A DNA stretch of 6,683 bases from Lentisphaeria bacterium UBA1784 (GCA_002315455.1 DCGG01000107.1:1-6683), one strand, 5' to 3'. Positions 1-6,397 are shown, counted from the first letter of the stretch. Translations and numbers: made by a program. Notes: generated from the sequence alone by a model not told the origin.

Positions 1-2080
1 TCTGGCTCCGGGTGCTGAACTCGGAAGCATCCCCGAAGAGGACGTAATCCCCCGTGTAAACCCCGAAATGCGCCGTGATGGTGATGGCTTCGCCGACGGT
101 GGCATCTTTCGCCTTGTTCAGGTTGTTGTAACTGCCGACGTAGGCGGTCCCTCCTGCCGCGACCGTGGCGAGGTCGAAGTTCAGACTTGCATTATCGCCG
201 AAGATCCACGCATGTCCGGCCGACAGCGTGCTGTTTTTGATATAGGCGCCGCTGAGGTTGATGGTGCCGTTGATGGTGAGGTTGGCGGTGGCGGTGGCGT
301 CGCCGATGTAACTGCCTTCACAGGCGTTGACGATGGCTCCCCCGGTGATCATGGAATCGAGGGTGGCGTTGTTGTGATAGACCCGCAGGTAGGTCGTGGA
401 ATCCAGCAGGTTCAGCGTTCCGGCGATCTTTCCGCTGGCGTACGCGAGGTCAACGGAGCCGCCCTTGGAGACGTTGATGGTCCCCTTCAGAACTCCGGCG
501 CCGAAGGTCCGGACCTGTCCGTTCTTGATCTCGGCATTGCTGAGAGTACCGGAGACGCGCATGCCGACGCTGATCTCGGCGTTTTCCATGACGCCGCCGG
601 CGCAGACGTTCACGCCATTGGTGGCACCCAGCACCACTGTGTCCCGCGCGGAACCGAAGAGGTAGATCGCGGAACCGACCGCCCCATTGAGGATCACGTT
701 GCTGACGAGGGCGCCCTCCCTGATCAAGGTGCCTGCCGAAGGGTTCGTTTTAGTGATACCGATGTTTTCATAGATGGAACCGCCGTTGATCACCGCTCCG
801 CTCTTGATGTCCAGCTGGGCACCGGAGGCGTTGAAGGTGGTGATGGTTCCGCCGTCAATCACCACGTCGGCGGTCTTCTCGATGGTGAGACCGTTGATGT
901 CCTGACTGGTGATGATGGCGGAAGCCCCGACGTCGACCTTCACGGTGGTCGCGGCACCGCTGGTCAGATGGGCCGTTCCGCCGGAAACTGTGACGCCGGT
1001 GACGGTGCCGGTCTCGATCAGGAGTTCGCCGCCGAAGAGCGTGGTATTCTGCAGGGAGCCGTTGATGACTTCGATGTCGGTCTCGGGGTTGACGATGGTT
1101 CCGGTGGCGGCGCCGCCGGAGAGGACCATCCGGTCATAGTTGGTTCCGTCGAGGGTGACGTTGGTGAAGGACTCCTGCCGGTCGACGATGTAGCCATTCA
1201 GCATCAGCATGGCGGGAGCCAGTGGCACTGCGACCACGGTGAGGGCGAGGTTGTTGTTGGCGTCCACCGCGAGGGTGTAGGTGCCGAGCTTGCCTGCCAC
1301 CTCCGCTCCGTTGACGACGATGTCGATGGTCTGAACGTCTCCGACCTGCAAAGTGAAGGTCTTGCCGTCCAGTCCGGCGGCGTTGCCGACGATGAGGTAG
1401 GTGTCGGATTTCTGATCGGCTTCCACGTCGATGGTGTAGGTGGCTCCGGTCCTGGTGTAGGCGAAGTCATCAATGAATACGGTGCTGGCGCCGGTCCTGC
1501 CGTCCAGGGCGAAGAAGTAGCTGGCGGCGGAGTCGTCGATCCAGTTGTAGTTAACCGCGGCTCCGCTGGTGTAGGCGGCAACCGTGGCAACGGCATTCCC
1601 GGCGAAGGTGATGGCGCCGGAGAGATAGGTGCCGCTGCTTTTAGTCTGATCCGTGCTGTTGTCCTTGGTAGTGAATTTCACGGTTCCGCCGGAGAACACT
1701 TCATCTTTGTGATGTCCGCCCTGCACGTTGATGAGACCGTCGGCGATCACGTTGTTGCTGTAAACGTTATTGACCCAGCGGACGAAAACGCCTTTGTTGG
1801 CGCTGTAATAGTTGCCGCCCATCACGGTGGTCCCGCCGCTGATGAAAGAACCGCTCAGGTTGTCGCCGATGCCGGTGACGTCGAGCTTTCCGCCGGAAAC
1901 GGTGACGTTGGCGCCGCTGACGGTGGCTCCGAATACGATGGTGCCGCCTCTGAGAACGATGTCATTGAACTCCGTGCCGTTGCCGTAGCCGCTGAGAATT
2001 CCGTTGCTGACGGTACCGCCGCTGACGTTTCCGCTCCAGAGGATGACGGTGCCGCCGTTCAGATCAAGGTCGATGACGTT
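1..2080 (-). CDS. AIDA/autotransporter-like beta-helix repeat protein, fragment (both ends missing)
   Basis: I checked this frame codon by codon and found no stop; it leaves the window at base 1. The product is rich in Gly, Ser, Thr, Val and Asn and is built of short degenerate repeats such as SGGTVSNG, LRGGTIVFG, VSGGKLDV, ISGGTTVMGG and FSGGTVKF. These are typical of AIDA-type passenger domains that fold as right-handed beta-helices in surface or secreted proteins. The repeat run is interrupted by a non-helical module (about 1558-1232), after which the repeats resume. No start is credible: the frame is open back to 2461, but above about 2080 it only shadows the oxidoreductase, and no signal peptide precedes the repeats. 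The first repeat-like residues are NVIDLDLNGGTV. The native N-terminus therefore appears to be missing, and the C-terminus, where an autotransporter barrel or sorting domain would be, lies outside the window. Function is probably adhesion or a cell-surface role by family analogy; no ligand can be inferred. Confidence 0.8.
1232..1558 (-). other. Non-repetitive module inside the beta-helix protein
   Basis: About 109 codons between two blocks of GG-type beta-helix repeats. It opens with VNYNWIDDSAASYFFALDG, continues through YTIDVEADQKSDTYLIVGNA and DGKTFTLQVGD, and ends near GTYTLAVDANNNLALTVV. The composition (aromatics, Asp, alternating hydrophobic residues) differs from the repeats and suggests a compact beta-sandwich spacer. 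The helix repeats then restart after LAPAMLMLNGYIVDRQESF. From memory, spacer modules of this kind recur many times in giant repeat proteins. I cannot name a family for it. Confidence 0.5.
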
Positions 2081-3276
2081 GCAGCGCCACGCGCCGCCGC
2101 CACGATGGTCCCTGCCGCCTGCCCCAAGGTGCCGCAGGTCGCCATGACCCGGCAGGAACTCAATGCGGTGTGGCTGGCGCTGATGTTGCGCCCGGCGAAG
2201 AGCAGGTTTTCGACGTTTCTGGAGTAGAGGCACCGCGCCGGGATGCCGTAGGGACGCTCCGGGATGATGTTGGTGTTGGGCGGTCCGTCGTGGCGGAAGC
2301 CCCCCGGATGGTGGTCGTCGATGGGCCATCCGCCATAGGCGACGGTGTCGGGGAAATGGCCTCCGCCGAGGACGTCCTGCTGGTTGAGGATGTGGTCGCC
2401 GATGCACCGGCGGCTCTCCCGTTTCCCCGGGAGAAATCCGACCCAATCCAGTTCCCAGTTGTCAGCCCCGTGATCGCCCCGGTTCTTGATGTGGTCCCAA
2501 ATGCCGAAGGCGGCCTTCAGCAGATCGTCGCGGATCTCCTCCGTATCCCGGATGGAGTCCTGATCGCCGCCGAACTCCAGCCACCAGAAATTCTGCAGTT
2601 TCTCCAGTTTGTGACCCCGCGCGGGGAAACTGGCGTCGTCGGGATAGCAATACGCCCACGCCGGCGGGATGAATTTCCTGGGCGAATCCGTCTCCCGCGC
2701 CTGCAGAATACAGCTGAGCCCCATGGTCTTGCGGTCGGGGACGTCCTGCGCGAGAGATTCGCCGAACTCGCTTTTCGTCTCCCTGCCGATGCGGAACTCC
2801 GCGCCGGAGAGCAGCGCGAGGATGCTGTCGCCGGAGCAGTCGGCGAAGTAGTCCGCCTCCACCTTGTGGAAGGTCTGGGTGGTGGACTGCCAGCCGGTAA
2901 CGGAACGGATCCTGCCGTTTTCGGTAACGGCATCCTGACAGGAGCAGTTGAGCAGGCTGATCAGGTTCTCCTGAAACCGGACCTTCTCGAAGAGGATGCT
3001 GTCCCACACCGAGTAGTTGGGATACGTGTTGCGGTAGAGGTTTTCCAGCCGGAACTCCTCCACCAGTCCGGTCTCCGGGAAGCCCGGGGTGCCGCAGACC
3101 CACATCCGCACTTCGCTGGAAGCGTTTCCGCCGAACACGGGCCGCTCCTGCATGATGAGGGTTTTGATGCCCTTCCGGGCGGCGGCGATGGCGGCGCACA
3201 TACCGGCAATGCCTCCGCCGACAACGCAGAATGAAACCTTGTGGACGATCGTTTCCACGGGGAATGGACGTTTCAT
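2059..3276 (-). CDS. FAD-dependent oxidoreductase (FAD_oxidored, PF12831-like), probably C-terminally truncated
   Basis: A 405-residue flavoprotein with no signal peptide, so presumably cytoplasmic. The N-terminus has a Rossmann dinucleotide fold: GGGIAG at residues 20-25 binds the FAD pyrophosphate and Glu44 of QER is in the usual ribose-binding position. FGGNASSEVRM (48-58), ETG (68-70) and ADCSGDS (145-151) are typical of the FAD_oxidored family found in polysaccharide-utilisation loci. The second FAD-contact segment is LFAGRN (359-364) through RVMATC to GQAAGT (385-390). In relatives this is followed by an Ala-rich helix and a few tens of residues or more; here only IVAAARGA and a foreign-looking ATSSTLI remain before TGA. 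The loss coincides with the start of the beta-helix frame. The start ATG is set by AAGGAG 9 nt upstream, which overlaps the TAA of the upstream BNR_4 gene, so the two are translationally linked. The substrate is unknown; a sugar or sugar-derived compound is inferred from the neighbours. The product may be inactive if the truncation is real. Confidence 0.85.
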   Translation of the reverse strand: MKRPFPVETIVHKVSFCVVGGGIAGMCAAIAAARKGIKTLIMQERPVFGGNASSEVRMWVCGTPGFPETGLVEEFRLENLYRNTYPNYSVWDSILFEKVRFQENLISLLNCSCQDAVTENGRIRSVTGWQSTTQTFHKVEADYFADCSGDSILALLSGAEFRIGRETKSEFGESLAQDVPDRKTMGLSCILQARETDSPRKFIPPAWAYCYPDDASFPARGHKLEKLQNFWWLEFGGDQDSIRDTEEIRDDLLKAAFGIWDHIKNRGDHGADNWELDWVGFLPGKRESRRCIGDHILNQQDVLGGGHFPDTVAYGGWPIDDHHPGGFRHDGPPNTNIIPERPYGIPARCLYSRNVENLLFAGRNISASHTALSSCRVMATCGTLGQAAGTIVAAARGAATSSTLI

Positions 3277-3282
3277 TTTCCT

Positions 3283-4617
3283 TTACTCCTTGATTACGCA
3301 GAGGGTCAGTTCCGAAGGTTCGGGGAGCGGCCCTTTCCGGGGCTTGTCCCGGTGGGGGCCGAGGGTCTCCCAGCGGAGGTAATATTTTTCCCCGTTGGGA
3401 CCTGCGGTGCCCCGGCCCGGCAGAAGATGCAGTTCCAGTCCGGGGAAGTCGCCGCGGATTTTCCTGTATGCGGGGCGGGGCCCGGCGGACTTCTGCTTGC
3501 GGACCGTCACCGGTTTCAGCGTGGCGGCATCCAGTTCGATGCATTGACCCTTGCTCCATTTGCTGGAAACGCTGATTTCCGGATTGCCGTTGGGCAGGAT
3601 GGCGAGAGCGCCGATGTTGACCATCTTGACGACGGTCCCGCCCGCGCTGAAGTCCCAGCGCTGATCCCAATTGGTGACGGGACGGGTCAGCCATGCGCTC
3701 TTCTCAAACCGGGAGACGAAGATCTGACTTTTGCCCTCGGCATCGTACTTGTGGCAGAAGACGAGGGGGCGCTTCTGCCCGTCGAACCGGAGCGAGAAAC
3801 AGTTATTGATGAGTCCGGAACCCGTCGGCTCCGTGGAAAAAATCAGGAGTTTCGGATCTCCGGGACGGAAGGGCAGCGGGACCGCTTCGCCCCGCACGCT
3901 CTCCCAATGGACCATGTCTTTGCTCCGCGCGTAGTTGAGGTCATGGTTGGTCTCGCAGGCGTAGTCGCTGCGCCACATCCAAAGCAAATGGATGTACCCG
4001 TCCGGTCCGGCGGTGGGGCCGGAAAAGTAGGCGCTCGCCTTGTTTTCGCCGTCGGAGAGGGGAGTATCCAGCAGGCGGCGCCAGGTATGGGTCTTGCGGT
4101 CATAGATGTTGTAGATCTCATCGCCTCTGCCGCTGCGACCGATGCGGTAGTGGAAGAGCAGGTTCCCGTCCTTGTCGAAGAAGAAGTTGGGATAGGTGCA
4201 GCGCTCCTCGTCCTTCCCCGTCATGGGGAACGTCCGGAGCGTGGTGACGTCTCCGGGGACCGTGGTGCGGAAGTAGATCAGCGGCACCACGTGCATGTTG
4301 CCGGAGACGTGGAGGTCGCCGTTGCCGTCCACCGCCATGGTGATGAAGTTGTGGGAGTCCCAGCCGACCTTGGTGGGCAGGACCTTTTTCGTCCACTTCT
4401 TTTCCGTGAGGCGCCGGGAGGCAACCACCAGATTCCGGTCCTGATCGTAGTAGCCGGCGTACTGGCGGTCTCCCTCCGTCAGGAGGCAGAAGTTCACAGA
4501 GTGCCCGGACCACACCTCGGAGATGGGAATCTCCTCCATGAGTTTTTCGCCGAAGAGCGGAGCGCAGAACCCGATGGCGAGGGCGGACAACAGCGTGGGA
4601 AAAAGCATGTTTTTCAT
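3283..4617 (-). CDS. Secreted BNR repeat-containing protein (BNR_4, PF15892-like), possible polysaccharide lyase or glycan-active enzyme
   Basis: A 444-residue protein. Residues 1-23 form a signal peptide: basic MKN start, hydrophobic stretch LFPTLLSALAIGF, then small residues near CAPLFG. Cys18 is preceded by GF and does not make a good lipobox, so Sec export is more likely than lipidation. The rest looks like a beta-propeller with Asp-box-like strands (VDGNGDLHVSGN, FDKDGNLLFHYR, GPDGYIHLLWMW). The WDSHNF motif (His89) and SGNMH (His109) sit 20 residues apart, followed by TYPNFFFDKDG and FHYRIGRSGRGD (Tyr157, Arg158). BNR_4 proteins include the ulvan lyases of PL24 and PL25, which use His and Tyr/Arg in catalysis. 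The paired histidines are reminiscent of these, but I cannot assign activity from this alone. The start is supported by GGAG at 4630-4627, 9 nt upstream. It lies between a GH29 fucosidase and a FAD oxidoreductase, consistent with extracytoplasmic glycan processing. A non-catalytic binding propeller is the alternative. Confidence 0.85.
   Translation of the reverse strand: MKNMLFPTLLSALAIGFCAPLFGEKLMEEIPISEVWSGHSVNFCLLTEGDRQYAGYYDQDRNLVVASRRLTEKKWTKKVLPTKVGWDSHNFITMAVDGNGDLHVSGNMHVVPLIYFRTTVPGDVTTLRTFPMTGKDEERCTYPNFFFDKDGNLLFHYRIGRSGRGDEIYNIYDRKTHTWRRLLDTPLSDGENKASAYFSGPTAGPDGYIHLLWMWRSDYACETNHDLNYARSKDMVHWESVRGEAVPLPFRPGDPKLLIFSTEPTGSGLINNCFSLRFDGQKRPLVFCHKYDAEGKSQIFVSRFEKSAWLTRPVTNWDQRWDFSAGGTVVKMVNIGALAILPNGNPEISVSSKWSKGQCIELDAATLKPVTVRKQKSAGPRPAYRKIRGDFPGLELHLLPGRGTAGPNGEKYYLRWETLGPHRDKPRKGPLPEPSELTLCVIKE
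3286..3291 (-). promoter_or_regulatory. Shine-Dalgarno site of the oxidoreductase gene
   Basis: AAGGAG lies 9 nt before the oxidoreductase ATG and contains the last coding bases of the BNR_4 gene, directly before its TAA stop (3285-3283). The genes are 6 nt apart, which implies one transcript and probable translational coupling. Confidence 0.75.
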
Positions 4618-4639
4618 CAGTTAAAACTCCATATTGGAT

Positions 4640-4666
4640 CCGGTTTTCTCCGATTAAGATAACCGG
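4640..4666. repeat. Inverted repeat CCGGTT-N15-AACCGG over the candidate -10 region
   Basis: A perfect 6-bp inverted repeat (4640-4645 and 4661-4666) with a 15-nt spacer. It covers the proposed -10 box and start point of the BNR_4 promoter, which is a common position for a repressor operator. It could also be chance in GC-rich DNA. Confidence 0.3.
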
Positions 4667-4684
4667 GACTTCGCCGGAAAACAA
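4656..4684 (-). promoter_or_regulatory. Candidate sigma70-type promoter for the BNR_4/oxidoreductase genes
   Basis: Reading the minus strand, TTGTTT (4684-4679) and TATCTT (4661-4656) are separated by 17 nt. Transcription would start near 4649, leaving a leader of about 31 nt that contains the GGAG site at 4630-4627. Both boxes are moderate matches (3/6 and 4/6). I see no terminator hairpin with a T tract after the fucosidase gene, so read-through from upstream is also possible. Confidence 0.4.
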
Positions 4685-4738
4685 TTGACCGAAACTCTTT
4701 TTTTTTGACTTTTTCTATGGCTTTCTCCCGAAATCTTC

Positions 4739-6043
4739 CTATTTGAGGAAAAGTTCGATGACGGGGTTGATCCCCGGAGGCGGCGGCACGGGAAGGTCCA
4801 GAGTGAGGCAGCCTTCCGGCGTCGTGGCGGCGAGGTGCAGAGCGCCTTCCCGGCGGAGGATCTCACTGCCGTCCTGCAACAGTTGGGCGTATTTGACCTT
4901 GCCTGCCAGCCCCGGCAGATGGATGCTCTTGAAGGGCCACACGAGAAGATGCAGATAGAGCCGTTTTGTCTCGGGATCGTAGGTGTAGCGGCAGTCCTGC
5001 GGTGGCACGAACTCCGCCGGAGCCGGACCGCATCCGTAGATGGAACGGCTGTTGAACTTCATCCATTCGGCGTATGCGGCGAGGCGCTCCTCCGCCCGGT
5101 AATCGAGGTAACCCCTGCTGGTGGGGCCCACGTTCATCAGCAGGTTGCCGCCTGCGGAGACCAGATTGACCAGCAGATCAATGCATTGCTTCGGCGTTTT
5201 CCAGGTGGTCTCGTCTCGGTGGTATCCCCAGGACCCGGAGAAGGTGTGACATCCTTCCCACACCAGCGGCTTGCCGTCGGCGTCCACCATGGGCTGGGAG
5301 GGAAGGTACTGTTCCGGGGTGGTGAGGTCCGCTTCGTCGGGGAGATTCAGGCGGTTGTCGAGGATGATGCCGGGCTGAAGGGAACGGATGAGTTTCACCA
5401 GTTCCTCGGATTCCCAGTCGTCCTTGCCCTTCCACTTCCAGTCGTCGGCGGGATCGGCGCCTTCCGGCTTGGGGTAGGAGAAGTCGAACCACAGAATGTC
5501 GATCTTGCCGTATTGGGTCAGGAGTTCCGTCACCTGATCGCGCATGTATTGGGCATAGCGGTGCATGTCTTTCGCGGCGTTGAGTTTGTCGCGCTCTTTG
5601 GCTGGCAGGTCCCGGAGGGGATGGTTCTGGTCGATGGTGAAGTCCGGGTGATGCCAGTCGATGAGGGAGTAGTACAAGCCAACACGGAGCCCTTCGGCGC
5701 GGAAGGCGTCCACGATCTCCCGGAGGGCATCCCGTCCGAAGGGGGTGTTGGTGATCTTGTAGTCGGTGTATTGGCTGTCCCAGAGGCAGAATCCCTCATG
5801 GTGCTTGGTGGTGATGACGAAGTACTTCATGCCGGCGGCCTTGGCGGATTTCGCCCACGCTTTGGGGGCGAAAAGGTCGGGGTTGAAGAGGTCGAAGTAG
5901 ATCTGATAATCCTCGTCCCGGACGAAGGAACGGCTCTTGAACCATTCATGCCGGGCGGGCATGGAGTAAAGTCCCCAGTGGATGAACATTCCGAACCGGT
6001 CGTGCTGAAACCATTTCGTATCGCCCTTGCCGTACTTGCCCAT
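4739..6043 (-). CDS. Alpha-L-fucosidase, glycoside hydrolase family GH29
   Basis: A 434-residue retaining fucosidase that hydrolyses terminal alpha-L-fucose from glycans. Hallmarks in order: KWFQHDRFGMFIHWGLYS (residues 10-27), TKHHEGF (79-85), GLYYSLIDWH (122-131), then IDILWFDFSYP, whose Asp187 is in the position of the catalytic nucleophile. Further on are DNR (229-231), TPEQ (242-245) and LVWEGC, where Glu263 is a candidate acid/base by analogy with GH29-B members. SWGY (271-274) and NLLMNVGPTSRG, typical of the barrel's end, follow, then a short C-terminal beta domain. No signal peptide is seen, so it is probably cytoplasmic or acts on imported oligosaccharides. An ATG 15 codons upstream (6088) is in frame, but the chosen ATG has GGAG 9 nt before it, as in both downstream genes. 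The upstream ATG would leave only about 9 nt of leader from the predicted promoter and adds a Lys-rich, non-homologous-looking extension. The protein is otherwise intact and typical in length for compact GH29 enzymes. Confidence 0.93.
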   Translation of the reverse strand: MGKYGKGDTKWFQHDRFGMFIHWGLYSMPARHEWFKSRSFVRDEDYQIYFDLFNPDLFAPKAWAKSAKAAGMKYFVITTKHHEGFCLWDSQYTDYKITNTPFGRDALREIVDAFRAEGLRVGLYYSLIDWHHPDFTIDQNHPLRDLPAKERDKLNAAKDMHRYAQYMRDQVTELLTQYGKIDILWFDFSYPKPEGADPADDWKWKGKDDWESEELVKLIRSLQPGIILDNRLNLPDEADLTTPEQYLPSQPMVDADGKPLVWEGCHTFSGSWGYHRDETTWKTPKQCIDLLVNLVSAGGNLLMNVGPTSRGYLDYRAEERLAAYAEWMKFNSRSIYGCGPAPAEFVPPQDCRYTYDPETKRLYLHLLVWPFKSIHLPGLAGKVKYAQLLQDGSEILRREGALHLAATTPEGCLTLDLPVPPPPGINPVIELFLK

Positions 6044-6052
6044 GAGAAGAAT

Positions 6053-6056
6053 CTCC
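6053..6056 (-). promoter_or_regulatory. Shine-Dalgarno site that selects the fucosidase start
   Basis: GGAG sits 9 nt upstream of the ATG at 6043-6041. The alternative ATG at 6088-6086 has only a weak purine stretch (GGATAGAGA) before it. The same 9-nt spacing is found for the two other complete starts in the window. Confidence 0.65.
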
Positions 6057-6103
6057 GTTTTTTTGTGTTTTTCCGCGGAAAGCCACATTCTCTATCCGCT
6101 TTT

Positions 6104-6132
6104 AATATAGGTCTCCCGGAAATCAAAAGCAA
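6104..6132 (-). promoter_or_regulatory. Promoter of the fucosidase gene
   Basis: On the minus strand, TTGCTT (6132-6127) is followed after exactly 17 nt by TATATT (6109-6104), 5/6 to the -10 consensus. Transcription would begin near 6097, giving a leader of about 54 nt to the ATG at 6043. It lies downstream of the rubrerythrin terminator, so the fucosidase gene starts a new transcription unit. Confidence 0.6.
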
Positions 6133-6154
6133 GCGTGATGGGTATGGAAAATAT

Positions 6155-6178
6155 GTGTTATTTTGTGGGGAATATCAC
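6155..6178. promoter_or_regulatory. Candidate operator upstream of the fucosidase promoter
   Basis: An imperfect inverted repeat, GTGTTATT (6155-6162) and AATATCAC (6171-6178), 7 of 8 bases matching with an 8-nt spacer. Its centre is about 70 nt upstream of the predicted transcription start, a position usual for an activator. The regulator is unknown. Confidence 0.35.
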
Positions 6179-6211
6179 CATTTCGCGTAGGTTATCGCTT
6201 CTTGCCTGGCC

Positions 6212-6252
6212 AGAAAAAGGGAAAGCCGCGGCGGAGTGATCCGCCGCGGCTT
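6212..6252 (-). terminator. Intrinsic terminator, probably for the rubrerythrin transcript
   Basis: A perfect 13-bp stem, AAGCCGCGGCGGA with its complement (6252-6240 and 6235-6223), and a 4-nt loop. On the minus strand it is followed by TCCCTTTTTCTG. The plus-strand side has no T tract, so it acts on minus-strand transcripts. It lies about 145 bp beyond the rubrerythrin stop, separated from it by the inverted-repeat element, and shields the fucosidase promoter. Confidence 0.75.
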
Positions 6253-6258
6253 ATGGCG

Positions 6259-6262
6259 TTTA
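6259..6262. repeat. Left TTTA direct repeat (putative target-site duplication)
   Basis: TTTA directly abuts the left terminal repeat and is matched by TTTA at 6376-6379 directly after the right terminal repeat. Four bases is short enough that chance is possible, but the exact abutment at both ends favours a target duplication. Confidence 0.5.
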
Positions 6263-6375
6263 GGGCACCTCTAAAAATTCATTCCGGCGGCTTGCGGCCT
6301 TTGAGGAAAGTCCCCAACGCGCGACTTTTTCCCCACAGGCTCGCAATCTATCCGTTTGAATTTTTAGAGGTACCC
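6263..6375. mobile_element. MITE-like non-autonomous element, 113 bp
   Basis: The terminal inverted repeats are 19 bp: GGGCACCTCTAAAAATTCA at 6263-6281 and its complement at 6357-6375, with a single mismatch (6266/6372). Immediately outside both ends is TTTA (6259-6262 and 6376-6379), consistent with a 4-bp target duplication. The 75-bp interior codes for nothing and has its own small inverted repeat (AAAGTC 6307-6312, GACTTT 6323-6328). There is no transposase. Ends beginning GGG with an AT-rich inner part, and a 4-bp duplication, would suit an IS5-type parent, but that is only a guess. It lies 22 bp after the rubrerythrin stop, so transcripts can fold it into a long hairpin. Confidence 0.65.
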
Positions 6376-6379
6376 TTTA
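6376..6379. repeat. Right TTTA direct repeat (putative target-site duplication)
   Basis: Partner of the TTTA at 6259-6262, directly adjoining the right terminal inverted repeat of the 113-bp element. Confidence 0.5.
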
Positions 6380-6397
6380 TTCTTCTGCGCGAAGCGG

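Larger units (their letters stand above)
4618..4738. other. Intergenic gap between fucosidase and BNR_4 genes
   Basis: A 121-bp spacer, noticeably AT-rich next to its flanks, including a run of nine A on the minus strand around 4700-4708. It contains the candidate promoter, the inverted repeat and the BNR_4 ribosome binding site. No ORF or RNA gene is seen, and there is no intrinsic terminator for the fucosidase gene. Confidence 0.6.
6089..6397. other. Intergenic region between rubrerythrin and fucosidase
   Basis: About 300 bp without a gene. From the rubrerythrin side it holds, in order, the 113-bp inverted-repeat element, the GC-rich terminator, a stretch with the candidate operator, and the fucosidase promoter with its -35 and -10 boxes. 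The plus-strand frame that crosses it has no homology that I recognise and overlaps the element. The start of the fucosidase leader is included. Confidence 0.7.

Noticed and set aside
241..300. Tandem GGTGGC-type short repeats as a possible CRISPR or DNA satellite
   Set aside because: They are codons for Ala, Thr and Asn in the beta-helix repeats, without regular spacing or unique spacers.
68..2227. A 719-codon plus-strand open frame rich in Gly, Asp and Val
   Set aside because: It is the exact codon-for-codon antisense of the beta-helix frame. It stays open because the minus-strand gene has none of the codons TTA, CTA or TCA, as expected with GC-biased codon use. Its product is low in complexity with no recognisable domain.
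2059..2461. Reading the beta-helix frame through to 2461 as one longer gene, or as a frameshift fusion with the oxidoreductase
   Set aside because: Above about 2080 the frame gives Gly/Arg/His-rich out-of-frame sequence, and I saw no slippery site. A flavoprotein fused to an AIDA passenger makes no biological sense, so a breakpoint is simpler.
2462..3694. A 410-codon minus-strand frame overlapping the oxidoreductase and BNR_4 genes
   Set aside because: It is Arg-, Pro- and Gly-rich out-of-frame translation of two genes with clear family motifs, and has no domain of its own.
3241..4662. A 473-codon plus-strand open frame opposite the BNR_4 gene
   Set aside because: The minus strand carries a clear signal peptide, family motifs and a ribosome binding site. 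The plus-strand product has no recognisable features.
4835..6190. A 451-codon plus-strand open frame opposite the fucosidase
   Set aside because: The minus-strand GH29 motifs are unambiguous. The plus frame is an antisense shadow in GC-rich coding DNA.
6223..6252. The GC hairpin as a plus-strand terminator or part of the mobile element
   Set aside because: The plus side lacks a T tract and no plus-strand gene ends there. It lies outside the element's terminal repeats and TTTA flank.
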